From positions 41,576-105,575 of the forward strand of contig JADGJT010000020.1 of assembly GCA_027604005.1 (NCBI GenBank): a stretch of 64,000 bases of DNA. Direction: 5' to 3'. The position numbers and the translations under genes were made by a program. The stretch is from Dinochytrium kinnereticum (lineage: Eukaryota > Chytridiomycota > Chytridiomycetes > Chytridiales > Chytridiaceae). This document shows, piece by piece, positions 32,753 to 42,527 of this stretch. Within the stretch, counting starts at the first letter, position 1; each line of letters opens with the position of its first letter. The notes under the pieces were generated by a model that saw only the letters and a list, made by a program, of their open reading frames with translations, searched no databases and was not told the DNA's origin.

Positions 32753-34511
32753 TCAGACTTCAACTTTTGCGCTCCATGACGCGGTTACGACCAAGAATGA
32801 CACTAGACATGCCACTATTGCTGTTCCTGCACGCACCCACTCCACGTCCGAGGTGATGCCTCTAGGTATGGATAGTGATACTAGCTTTGTGGCAGGGTTT
32901 AACTGGAGGACGTTGTCCGCTGCTCGACGGTGGAAGTGGGCGTTTAAAACTGTTTTAAGGAAGCTTTGAGGATTGATAGCGCTCTGAGTTAAAAACAGAG
33001 CAGGAAAGAGGATGGTAACGTTGGTGTAGCCAAAATCGGGACGTGGGGCTTGGTACCGCATATGAAAAGGGATCTCGAACGAGAGCTTCTGCTTCCTAAC
33101 CAAGTGCAACGATTCCAAGAGACAATCAGAGCTGGCAAAAAACAAAACAACAAGCAAACAACTGGAAACAAACCTCAACACCGCACCGCCAACCCTTACA
33201 AGCACGCCATTCAACCTCGCCCCGAGACTCGAAACAGAAGCCTCCAAGTCGGGTTCTCCAAAGGGGTAAAACGTGATATTGTCCGAGTTCTTGTTCAACC
33301 CGTCAAGTTGGAAAGGATCAGCAAAGGCATTTTGGTCCAGTAAGAGAAGGACAGATAGGTCTTGATCACCCTGTGCGTTGACTGGAAGTGGGAGGTTGAG
33401 ATGGATTTTAACGATCGGATGATAGCCTTCCAATGGCTGGATTTCGATGTTAAGGAACTGCGGCGGGATATTGAGGGATCTTTGGTGGGGTCTTGACTCT
33501 AGAGGTGGTGAAGAGGTGGGTACGCGCACGCCTTGTGGACTGAAATCTCTTGACCACCAAACGCAGTCAGGCAATGAATGGTCAACACAGTTTTCCATCT
33601 CCAACAGCGAAACAACGGCGTCTTCTACTTCCCCCGCCATGCATTTAATCATCGTACCGCCTTTTTCTGTTGAGATAATCTTTGCCGATGCACTTAAGTC
33701 CCCACCACCCTGCCTCAACTGAATGTGAGTTAAATCCCAATTAACTTCCGATTGGCAACCCATTCCAGCACCACCATCTTGAAACCATCGAGTCCAATCG
33801 CTTAACTTTCGCCGTGATGATTGTGTTAATACATTTATGGGAATGAATGAGGCGAATGTGCCGGGGTAGAGAGGACCGGATCTCGTCACGTCGATTGCCT
33901 CAGAATCTTAGCTTCTTTGGTTATTTTTGAGAATAGACACGCACATCTTCCTCGCATGGGGCCGTAAAACATACTAACTCGTCCAGAGCTGACCCGAGAG
34001 CTGATCCGATAGGTAACGCCGGTGCATAGTGGTTGAGAGAGGCCGTAAAATAGACTCCAGGAGTTTCACCAGTGAAAGAGGCGGTGAGTGTTACTTCTGT
34101 CAGGTTCTAAGGGAAAGGACGTAAGTAATTCTTTTGGGGGTTATGCGGTTGAACCTTTTGGGAGGAAGCTGTAGGTAACGTGTGATGAAACATTAGACCG
34201 ACTGGGACATCAGAGTTGATCGTGAAGGCGTTCTTTGATGAGGGGCTATCCGCGATGGGTGTCAGGTGGAGGTTTGGCGTTTGGTACAGCGGCCATGCGG
34301 TTAGATGGCTGGTGAGAGCCCATTGTGAGGACGGCATGGTGTTGTTAGGGGAATAGTTGTCAGTCCTGCGGTAACGGCAAGAAAAATTAAGCCAGTCCTG
34401 GAATGAAGGCTCGACAAATGCTGGATCAATGACGGCCCTTGATCCAGTCCGAAAGTGCACAGATTTGAAAGCTTGAATGTAGAGGAAGGGTGGCCTGAGC
34501 TGTTCGTACAC
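32753..34511 (-). CDS. PBN1: PIG-X/PBN1-like subunit of GPI mannosyltransferase I
   Basis: Predicted ER membrane glycoprotein stabilising the PIG-M/GPI14 mannosyltransferase that adds the first mannose to GPI anchors. Exons: 34511-34155, 34106-33975 and 33898-32753; 544 residues, or 530 if a 42-nt in-frame stretch about 33128-33169 (GTTTGT to TTTTGCCAG) is spliced out. The C-terminal half carries the family pattern: NAFADPFQLDGLNKN, then a GEPDLEA segment, then IPFHMRYQAPRPDFGYTNV, then one transmembrane helix (AGTAIVACLVSFLVVTASW) and a four- to six-residue tail. The N-terminal half is lumenal-looking and diverged. The 382-residue last exon is unusually long for PIG-X, closer in size to yeast Pbn1. 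Assignment rests on the C-terminal pattern; the start is the first ATG of the exon and could be preceded by another exon. Confidence 0.65.
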
Positions 34512-34661
34512 CCAAGTTTATTCAAAAGAAAACAACCATCCGTCTTCAGACATCTCCATTATCGCACATCTTGAACACGAACCCTCTTCAATCTTTTGCA
34601 TTGGAGGGACCAAAGCCTTTAGATCAACGCTTGTCGATGCAACAGCAATCGTTCTTACGTT
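34512..34661. promoter_or_regulatory. Short bidirectional promoter region (PIG-X / FN3K)
   Basis: Only 150 bp separate the two divergent start codons, so both core promoters must overlap or share elements. No TATA box is evident. Confidence 0.45.
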
Positions 34662-35926
34662 TTGACTATGAATCGTACAACAATCTTGCCATCTCACCTA
34701 CCTCAAGCCGTCCTGAATGCCCTGTCATGGAGCAATCTCGGTGACCCCCTGAAACTCCATGCATCTGGTCCTTTCATCCGGATCCAAACCGCCGCCGGAA
34801 AAGATCTTGTCCTCAGACACAGCATGGACCCCGCAGAAGCTCATCAAATCCAGGGAGAAGCTGAGAGCCTTCGCGCCTTAAACACCGTGCCCGACCTCGC
34901 ACCAACACTCTATGCGTCTGGGAAGCTTTTGGGCGATGATGGATATTTCTTTTTATCAGAGTATAAAGAGATGAATGGCTCCGTGGATGAGGATGAATTT
35001 GCGAGGTTGCTTGCTGAACTACATGATCCGGGGAAACGGGAGGTTGGGCGAAGGTTTGGGTTTCATGTTACGACTTTTTGTGGGGAGACGGCTCAGGATA
35101 ATATTTGGGAGGATTCTTGGGAGGTCTTTTTTTCGAGGAGGAGGATCCATTTTCTTGGGAGGAGGATCTTCGAGAATACAGGGGATGAGGCTCTGCTGGG
35201 TTGGGTGGAGAAGACTTGTAATATGTATGTTCCTTCCATTTTCAGTTATGTGTTTGTCCGCCTTTATCTTTTCTTATGTATGGTTTGCCCTTTTGTTCCT
35301 TAAAGTGTTATCCCGTTTTTATTGGGAGGGTTGGACTTTGATCCCGTTCTAATCCATGGTGATTTATGGGTGAATTATTCTTATCACAATCTTCTATTGG
35401 CTAATATCACTATTCGCTGTTAAAAGGCTGGCAATGTGGGTTCCGACCTCCAGACAGGATGTCCAGTGATTTTCGACCCATCCTCCGTCTACGCGCACAA
35501 TGAGTTGGTTTCGATCGTCTTTTCTATATCCCCTACTTAATCTAACCCTTTTTCTTTTTAAAATTGCAACAACATTAAAAAAGATTCGAGTGAGAAAATA
35601 CTTTTGGAGATTTTGTTTAACTTGACACCTTTCTTTATAAGGCTTGGAATCATGCGACTCTTTGGTGGCTTTTCGTCAAAGTTTTTTGAAGCTTATCACC
35701 AACTTCGACCGCGAATGGAGCCCTACTATGAGCAGAGGCAGGAGCTTTATAAGTATGGAATTGCGCACGTTAATATACTTCTCTGATCATGTCGTTCTGT
35801 AGATTGTATCATCTTCTCAACCACACGTTGCTCTTTGGATCGGGGTATCGATCGAGTAGTATTAAAACGATGAAATATTTGGTGGGGTTTGTGGAGGCGG
35901 AAAGAGAGCGGAGTAAGGAGGAATAG
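34662..35926 (+). CDS. FN3K: Fructosamine/ketosamine-3-kinase
   Basis: Phosphorylates the C3 hydroxyl of protein-bound ketosamines so that they decompose, a deglycation repair activity. Exons: 34662-35224, 35306-35369, 35427-35503, 35584-35589, 35642-35752 and 35803-35926; 945 nt, 314 residues, close to the usual ~300. The fold is aminoglycoside-phosphotransferase-like: the catalytic loop VLIHGDLW with D207, followed across an intron by AGNVGSDLQTG, and the metal-binding-equivalent CPVIFDPSS. C-terminal stretches (LGIMRLFGGFSSKFFEAYHQ; LYHLLNH) are typical of the family. Exon 4 is only six nucleotides (ATTCGA) and is required to produce NEFELGIMRLFGGF; without it the frame breaks. The first 60 residues include the diverged nucleotide-binding lobe. 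Confidence 0.92.
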
Positions 35927-36391
35927 CTACTTGTATAGGTATTGTGATGAGCTTCTTCGATATGTAGTAATTGGTATATTTAGACTCCTGTGAGTTAGCC
36001 TTGTTGTAGTCAACATATGTATTTATATATCAGTGAATGTCAATGTAGCCTTTTTTTTTTTCTCGATTTTATTTGCAGACAGCAATATGCATGAGGTTCC
36101 CAGCAAAACTCCACCAAAACAAAAAAACCGGAACCTTCCATCCCATCTACAAATGCAACCACAAAAGCATAAAAGAGAAAAATAGCCTCGCTTCACGCCA
36201 TAAACTTCTTTCCTAACTTAAAAGACGTTTGGAAAGACAAAGGATAATAGCAAGACGCAGCAAACTTACACAAAGAAAGAAAAAAGTCAGCCGATTTAAG
36301 AGTATATTTTTAACATGGAGACGAAAGAGAGGGAAAAAACAAAATTAAGATTAGCCTCTTTTTTTCTTCTTATTCCTTTCAACTGAGACAC
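35927..36391. other. Convergent 3' intergenic region (FN3K / orphan gene)
   Basis: A/T-rich, with T-runs near 36050 and A-rich stretches after 36110. It is the shared 3' side of two genes; nothing else was seen. Confidence 0.55.
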
Positions 36392-38648
36392 CTAATACCA
36401 GATCCAAAACCCGGCGAGCTTGCTGTGGCAAAAGCTATTAACGTTATGTGTGAGCGAATGGGTACTTAAAAAGCTACGATTTGGAAAGGCGGGGGAAGAA
36501 TAGAAAACGAACCTCCCAATTTTCATCAACGCGTAGCTACCTATGCCTGCTGCCACAATCGCACCAAAAATATTGAGGATAGTCCACGGCCTTTTGGTTA
36601 AAATATCAAAAGAACAACGGAAAAGAACCAAAAGAGTTCAGTTAGTGAAAAGAGAGAGAAGGGCAAAATTTCTTACCTATCTTTAGGCGCAGATCCCTCG
36701 TCCTCCGAATCCTTCTCTCTTAACCTCGCATCCGCATCCAATACCCCCCAAAACGAAAAGTACCGAACACTAAAGCCAAATCCCTCCCCTGCCTTTCGTC
36801 TGGCTTTCGAAACACCCCCATCTCCATCCTGCACCCAATCTAAATCAACTCCAGTGCGCCGACGTACGTCATAGTTTGTCTCTCCCTTCTGAAGAGAGCT
36901 CTGTCTCTCCGGTGACGCATGTCTTGAAACAGTCCTCACCCCAGAGTACGACTTGGCACTACCCTCACAAGACGGAGGGCGTACTAAAGCCTCTCTCTGA
37001 ATTGCACCAGGTATACCAAGATGGTTCAGGATGAGCTGAGAGTTAAAGAGTATGGCCGAGTCGCCGTTATTAGCGATTGGGGATGGGAGGGAGGCACCGG
37101 AGGATAGGGATGGGTTAGGAGAGGTTGATGGAGTTATGATTCGTGGATCTGCAGAGTCGGAGGTAACGGATGCAGAGGACTGGGTCAGAGAAATATAACC
37201 CGATCCATGGAGAAGATTCGATGTCGCCTGGTCGGTCAGGGATCGAGTGCTTGATGTCATTGGCACAGGTACTTGAATGTCCAGAAGTTTGCCGGATTCG
37301 GAGGCATCTGTCTCATCCTTTCGCGTTCGAGAAGGATGGAGGGGTATAGAGTCGGGGATTCCGGTCGGTCTACCAAAGTTCACCAAGCGAGCAAAAGGAG
37401 GTGGTGTGGTGGTGTAACGAAGAGGAATGCTGGAACTAGTCAATGAAGATGCGTTATTCTCCATGGCAAGAGCATCAACCAAGCCCCCTCCTCCACCACC
37501 AGATGCCAGGACAGCCGAGTTTTCGCCCGGGGAGAAGAAAGGGCTGGATGAGCTTATGACACCTGAGGAGACGGACAGCACCTCGAGCGGATCCTTGTCG
37601 CTGTGTCCGCCCTGCGCGGCCATTGTCCTCGTCACGTCGACCCACGACCCTGCGGGCAGAAGAAGAAGGAACTGGGTCAGAAGTCACGTGCGTGGCACAG
37701 GCATAACAAATCACAAGTTCAAGCGATGCGAAGTCAAGGACGCTTCTGATCGCGCGCTGCCCTCCGTTTGCTTTGACTCGAAAGGCAAATGCGCTACTTT
37801 GCGCTGAACCGCTTCCATCCTCAGAGCACTCTGCTTCCACCTCTGCTCAAGCGGCTGCTCCCATGCACGACCACGTCGTGCCCCGATGCACCCCCGCATG
37901 CAGTAACACGGCAGGCCAACTGGCAAGCAAGCATGTATCCATTCATTCCTTCACTCAAGGAAGACGAAATAACAAAAAGTAGGGGAGGAAAGAAGAAAAA
38001 GGGACGAGGGACTGGGCCACCGCCAGAAAGCCGATCGACAGTCAACTCCAGCATATTTCTCACAGAGAGAGGACGAGAGACTGGGAGAATGAAAGAGAAA
38101 TAAAAACCAATAAATCACTCACATTCAAGCCATCCTGCGGGTGGGGGTGGTGGAGGGGTGTCCGACCTGACTCCAATGGACTGGGATGACTCAAAATGCA
38201 TGGGCCCGCCAGAAGCGACGCCGAAAGCGTTGGTGGCGGACGATGCTGATTTCAAGGATAGGCAAGATGAAGTAATGTCAGCAATGGACGGGTTGGCTGC
38301 AATGCCCGAGGGGGAGGGGGAGGGGATGGTGGCGGTGGAGGAAGATGACGAGTGATGGTATCCCGGATTACCTTGTCGCCGCGATGCATCGCTTGCTGAA
38401 GTAGAGTTCTCTAGAGGTTTATGTTGCCCGTGGCCAAAGGCTGATGCCATGCTCCCTTCCCGTGAGGCCATTCCTCCACCACCTGCTTCAACAGAGGCAA
38501 GTCTATCGCCCAAGGGCGCTGCAGCGCCAGGCTTCAGCTGTGAGCCAGCAGCAGAAGCGACGCCGGCTACTACGCGAGGGACGGTGGTCTCTTGGCCGAT
38601 GCTACTGCGGCTGGATGTTTCGTTGTCTTCGAACCAGCTGCTGAGCAT
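36392..38648 (-). CDS. Uncharacterised Ser-rich protein with C-terminal transmembrane anchor
   Basis: I do not recognise this gene. Exons: 38648-38123, 37649-36677, 36590-36513 and 36422-36392; 1608 nt, 535 residues, all phases consistent. The first ~480 residues are low-complexity, rich in Ser, Pro, Gly and Ala, with PPPPPPAGWLE at the first splice. A short ordered-looking part near the end (GFGFSVRYFSFWGVLDADARL) is followed by an acidic/basic patch and one hydrophobic helix (TILNIFGAIVAAGIGSYALM). About a dozen residues follow, ending GFWIWY, so the topology looks tail-anchored. The first intron (473 nt) is long for this locus, and the split of the GAAT|GTGAGT donor was chosen to keep frame. 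The frame has no stop over 973 nt in exon 2, supporting coding. The start ATG at 38648 is tentative. Confidence 0.6.
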
Positions 38649-39102
38649 CGACTCGTCAGCAGAGGTTTTGGTTGTTGAAAATTCAAATCGTGGGTTGCGA
38701 CACCACTTGAAGGCAAGCAGGAACGTCCAGGCACTCCCTTGGTGCGCGTGTTAAGCTAGCTGGGAGTCTCTCGTGAAGCTGATAGGTGCACTGATGGAAC
38801 TGATGCACGCGGGGCTGCTCTGCGAGGAAGGGGAGGGATCTGTTGTGTGGATGGACGCGCATGCCGTCTGTCGTGAACGCGCACGCAAGTCCTTGTCGAT
38901 CAACCCTCTCCCCCCCCACTTCCAGTCACTCACTGTTAGCAGCGGATCACCCTCGCAGCGGCGCGATGCGTGATGCGGCAGCTGTCTTCCGAGTGCGAGG
39001 CGGGTGTCGCTCAACAGCAGCACTGCATCTGTAGCGTGATCAATTTTTCCCTGGGGTCGAAGGGACGAAGAGGAACGTTCTCCTGTTGCCCTCCCCACAC
39101 CC
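38649..39102. promoter_or_regulatory. Divergent intergenic region (orphan tail-anchored gene / MLYCD)
   Basis: About 450 bp between divergent start codons, G/C-rich in the middle. It should contain both promoters. No gene is recognised. Confidence 0.45.
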
Positions 39103-41930
39103 ATGTTGTCGCTGGCGAGCAACTGCAGGCGTCGACCGCTTCATCCGCATCCATCTCCTGCATCCTCATCGCGCCTTCTCCGTTCATCCCTGGACACGCC
39201 GGCTCTCTTCCGCTTTCCCCTACTGCCATCGCCTGCCAACCCTGTGCCTCAACGCTGCTTCACACTCTCCGCCACACGCCTCATCGCTGTTGGCTCGGCC
39301 CATAGAATTCATAAAGATATTCAGCTTCTGAGACTGGCCCGCCCAATCTCTTCGACCTCTGCCCAACAGACCCGTGGAGGATCCAGCGAGCCCATCTCGC
39401 CCCAGCTGCCCAGCTCAATTGTCGCTAACTACTGGGACGACGTCATGAGGAGTTCCAGCGAGCCAGGTTCCAGATCTTTCCATATCTTCACCTCTTTCTT
39501 TTGGGTCCCCCATCCCACTCTTCCTATCTTCACACTGGTTTGCTCAAGATTAACCTTTATTTGACTGGGAAAACGACGCGCTGTAGGCTTTGTTCTTGCT
39601 CCTGATTGCGAGGGAGGTGCAAAGTCCTCGGCAGGACCAGGAGACTCTTCAGTGGATCAGACGTCGGGTTTGGGGTCAACGTCTCTCGATGAGTCACAGA
39701 TCCGCCGTCTTCTTTACGCTGCTGTTAAGGCTCGTAGGGACGGTGGAGATCTTTACCCAAGCCTTCTTGCACGGCAGTCGTGCGAGTTTTATGATAGCTT
39801 GAGTATGGTAATTATAGCTGCTTGTTTTGGGAATTGCTACTGGTTTTGGAGGCTGCTCTTTGGCCGGGGTGCACCATAACGTAGTGGGATGATCGTAGTA
39901 ATGGTTTTATATTTGTTCGGAAAACATGTAGGATGGGCGCAAAGTGTTTCTTAAGATGCTTGCCAAGGACTTCGGTATGTGATCTCCTTCAAGGTGTAAA
40001 CAGTGCAAAGCCGCATTAAAATGAAGGTGCTGATCAAAACATCTATCCTATTGCATGTGTCAGGTGTGAACAGGAAAGATGTGCTCGCGTACGCCTCCTC
40101 TTTAAGTAATGCGGCTGTATGTTATCGCTTCCTTTGCTATATATAACCTTCTATAATTGTTGCCGGTTTTTTTTAATATTAACAGGCAAAAGGCGATCGT
40201 GCGTTACTACGAAGCGAGCAAAACCTTAGAGACTCTCTTGTTCCTCAATATTCTCAGTTTTTTTCTCAAATCAATCATCTTCCTGGTGGCCTCAAATTCC
40301 TTGTTTCGATGCGGGCGGACCTGTTGGTGTGTAATGAGTCTTCCTTCCCGTAACTACAATAATGAGTCTTTCGTGACCTCTGCCATGACTCCTTATTGCT
40401 TGACCTACATTTGTACTTAACAATGTTTATCAGCGGATCATTGAAAAGGAAGAGAACGATATGTACCTTCGCGCACTGAATGAGAACCTAAAATCTCTCC
40501 TTCAGAGCTGGTTTGGGATTGGATTCTTGGATCTAGAGAGGCTGACATGGTCCACACCAGCCTCCGTTTTAGAGAAGGTGATTCAGTACGAGGCTGTTCA
40601 TGCCATTCCTTCCTGGCAGGCGCTTAAGCAGAGGCTTGGTCCGGCGAGGTTATGCTATTCTTTTTTCCATCGCGGAATGCCGCTGGAGCCTCTCACGTTT
40701 ATTCAAGTAGGTTTCTTACTGGCTGGTATAATCGGGTCTCATTTTTTTCTATAACTAGGTTGCTTTGTTGAAGGATATCGAGTGGGACGTACAGCGCATT
40801 CTTAATGACTCATCTCCGGATTTCTCGGAGCCTCATCTATGCAAAACCGCCATCTTCTACTCTATCTCATCTTCTCAGAAAGGCCTCGCCGGTGTCGATC
40901 TCGGAAACTTGTATGAGCTCCAGTTTGTTTTGCATTGGAAAAAGAGCAAAAAAACTTTTTGAAGCATTTAAACTAACCCCAAAATTCATCTAGCCTGATC
41001 AAGAGAGTTGTTAAGGAAATTCAACGAGACTTTCCCTCTGTCTCGACATTTTGCACTTTGTCTCCCATACCTGGGTTCCGGTCGTGGCTGAACACTCAGT
41101 TCAATCTTATTCAGTCTGGGAATCATACGGAAGATAAGCTTTTGTTGGATTCGGAGATTGAGACATTACGGTCTATTCAAAAAGTTGATAGCAGGCCGGC
41201 GTGGGAGGTTCTTCGGGTATGTGGTGTTTTTTTTTAACTTGTTTCGTTGTTTTTTTTTTCTTGACTCTAGGCTAGTTCTTTCTCTTAGACAGCATAGTCT
41301 TATTAATTTTTATAGGATTGCCTTCAAACTGATGAATGGCATAAGAAGGCATCGAAGAATTCAGCTTTTAAACCTATCATGTTAAGACTTTGCTCACGGT
41401 TAGCTTGTTTGTTTGTTTTATATTTATTCCCTTAAAAATTTATCAATTAATCGTGGCGTGTTTCTATTTCTCAACCAGGTATTTGCTGTTGGAAAAGAAA
41501 CGCTCCTTTTCTCTTGATCCCGTTGGTGAGTCTTTCTTGTAATTCTAACGAATCCCTGGTCTTTCCTGCTAACTCTACCTTCCCCTTTTCTACAGCAAAC
41601 TTCCACGTTCGTAACGGAGCCTGTGTTCACCGCCTGAACTGGATGGGTGACATATCAGGTATTTTCTCCCAAAAAATTCCAATTACATTCTAAATGCTAT
41701 CCTTTTAAAAAGCGAAAGGAATGGAACAATCCTTCGGTATTATGGTGAACTACGTCTACGTCCTTCCCATAATTGAAAAGAACAACCAGCAGTACCTCCT
41801 CGATGGCACGATCCCTGTGTTAGAGCCCGTATCGTCTACTGTCCAATGGGCAGTTCAAACCGGAAACCTAAGGACGGAGCCGTCAATTGATTTTGGGAAG
41901 AGTAGTGATGAGGGGGTGGCAAAGCTTTGA
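39103..41930 (+). CDS. MLYCD: Malonyl-CoA decarboxylase with N-terminal presequence and C-terminal AKL
   Basis: Converts malonyl-CoA to acetyl-CoA and CO2, controlling malonyl-CoA levels for fatty-acid oxidation. Twelve exons: 39103-39466, 39587-39807, 39932-39974, 40064-40116, 40186-40326, 40434-40706, 40759-40910, 40994-41216, 41316-41398, 41479-41525, 41596-41658 and 41719-41930; 1875 nt, 624 residues. The helical N-terminal domain (LPGGLKFLVSMRADLL) and the GNAT-fold catalytic domain are clear: WSTPASVLEKVIQYEAVH, CYSFFHRGMPLEPLTFIQVAL, FCTLSPIPGFRSWLN, and VANFHVRNGA before LNWMGDIS. The first ~80 residues are Arg/Ser/Pro/Leu-rich with almost no acid, like a mitochondrial presequence. 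The protein ends in AKL, a peroxisomal targeting signal 1 variant. Both signals together match the known dual location of animal MLYCD. Confidence 0.94.
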
Positions 41931-42527
41931 TAGGGAGCTATTATGTGTTTTTGTTCTTTCATTAAACGCACCTGGCAGAGAGCTATTAATCCAATGCGGG
42001 ACAGTTGCGCTTACTTTGTGTGTTCTTTATGACTTTTATAGGAATCTTCAACCGTTCTTTACTGTGAATCGGAATTGTTTTTCTTATCCTGTTTTTTCCA
42101 TCTCTTTTTACTTTTCCCGTTCTTTTTTTTCTCTTTCTCGTACATTTTTTTTTCGCCTCTTATTCTGTTCATTGTTTCTTTGTACGGGCTTCGTAGGTTC
42201 TAACACTCGGCCTTAATCGACCGCAAGGGATTGTTGTGCTAAAGACTTCTCCTGTTCCTTATTTTTCCTGGTCCGGATTGAGTATTGTTTCGCCCATACC
42301 CCTTTTTAGAATAAAAAAATCGTGTTCAGAAACCCTCGGTTTCTCACTGAAGGTGTTGACAAATGGAACGAGAACTCTCCGAATAGACTTGAGATTTGAA
42401 GCGAAATTGCGATAAATGCGGGGTTCGTTGATACGGGTAGTTCATGGCATAGTGGTTGTGTCTGACGTTTCGCATTAAAACTTGCTACATACTGACTTTA
42501 TTTTAACTTTTATAGAATCTCATCCTA
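41931..42527. other. Convergent 3' intergenic region (MLYCD / coiled-coil orphan)
   Basis: T-rich on the plus strand from 42050 to 42190, consistent with 3' UTRs. No gene was seen. Confidence 0.55.

Noticed and set aside
32413..32856. 147-residue hydrophobic plus-strand frame
   Set aside because: Hydrophobicity comes from T-rich 3' UTR sequence, and the frame runs antisense into PIG-X. No membrane protein family is evident.
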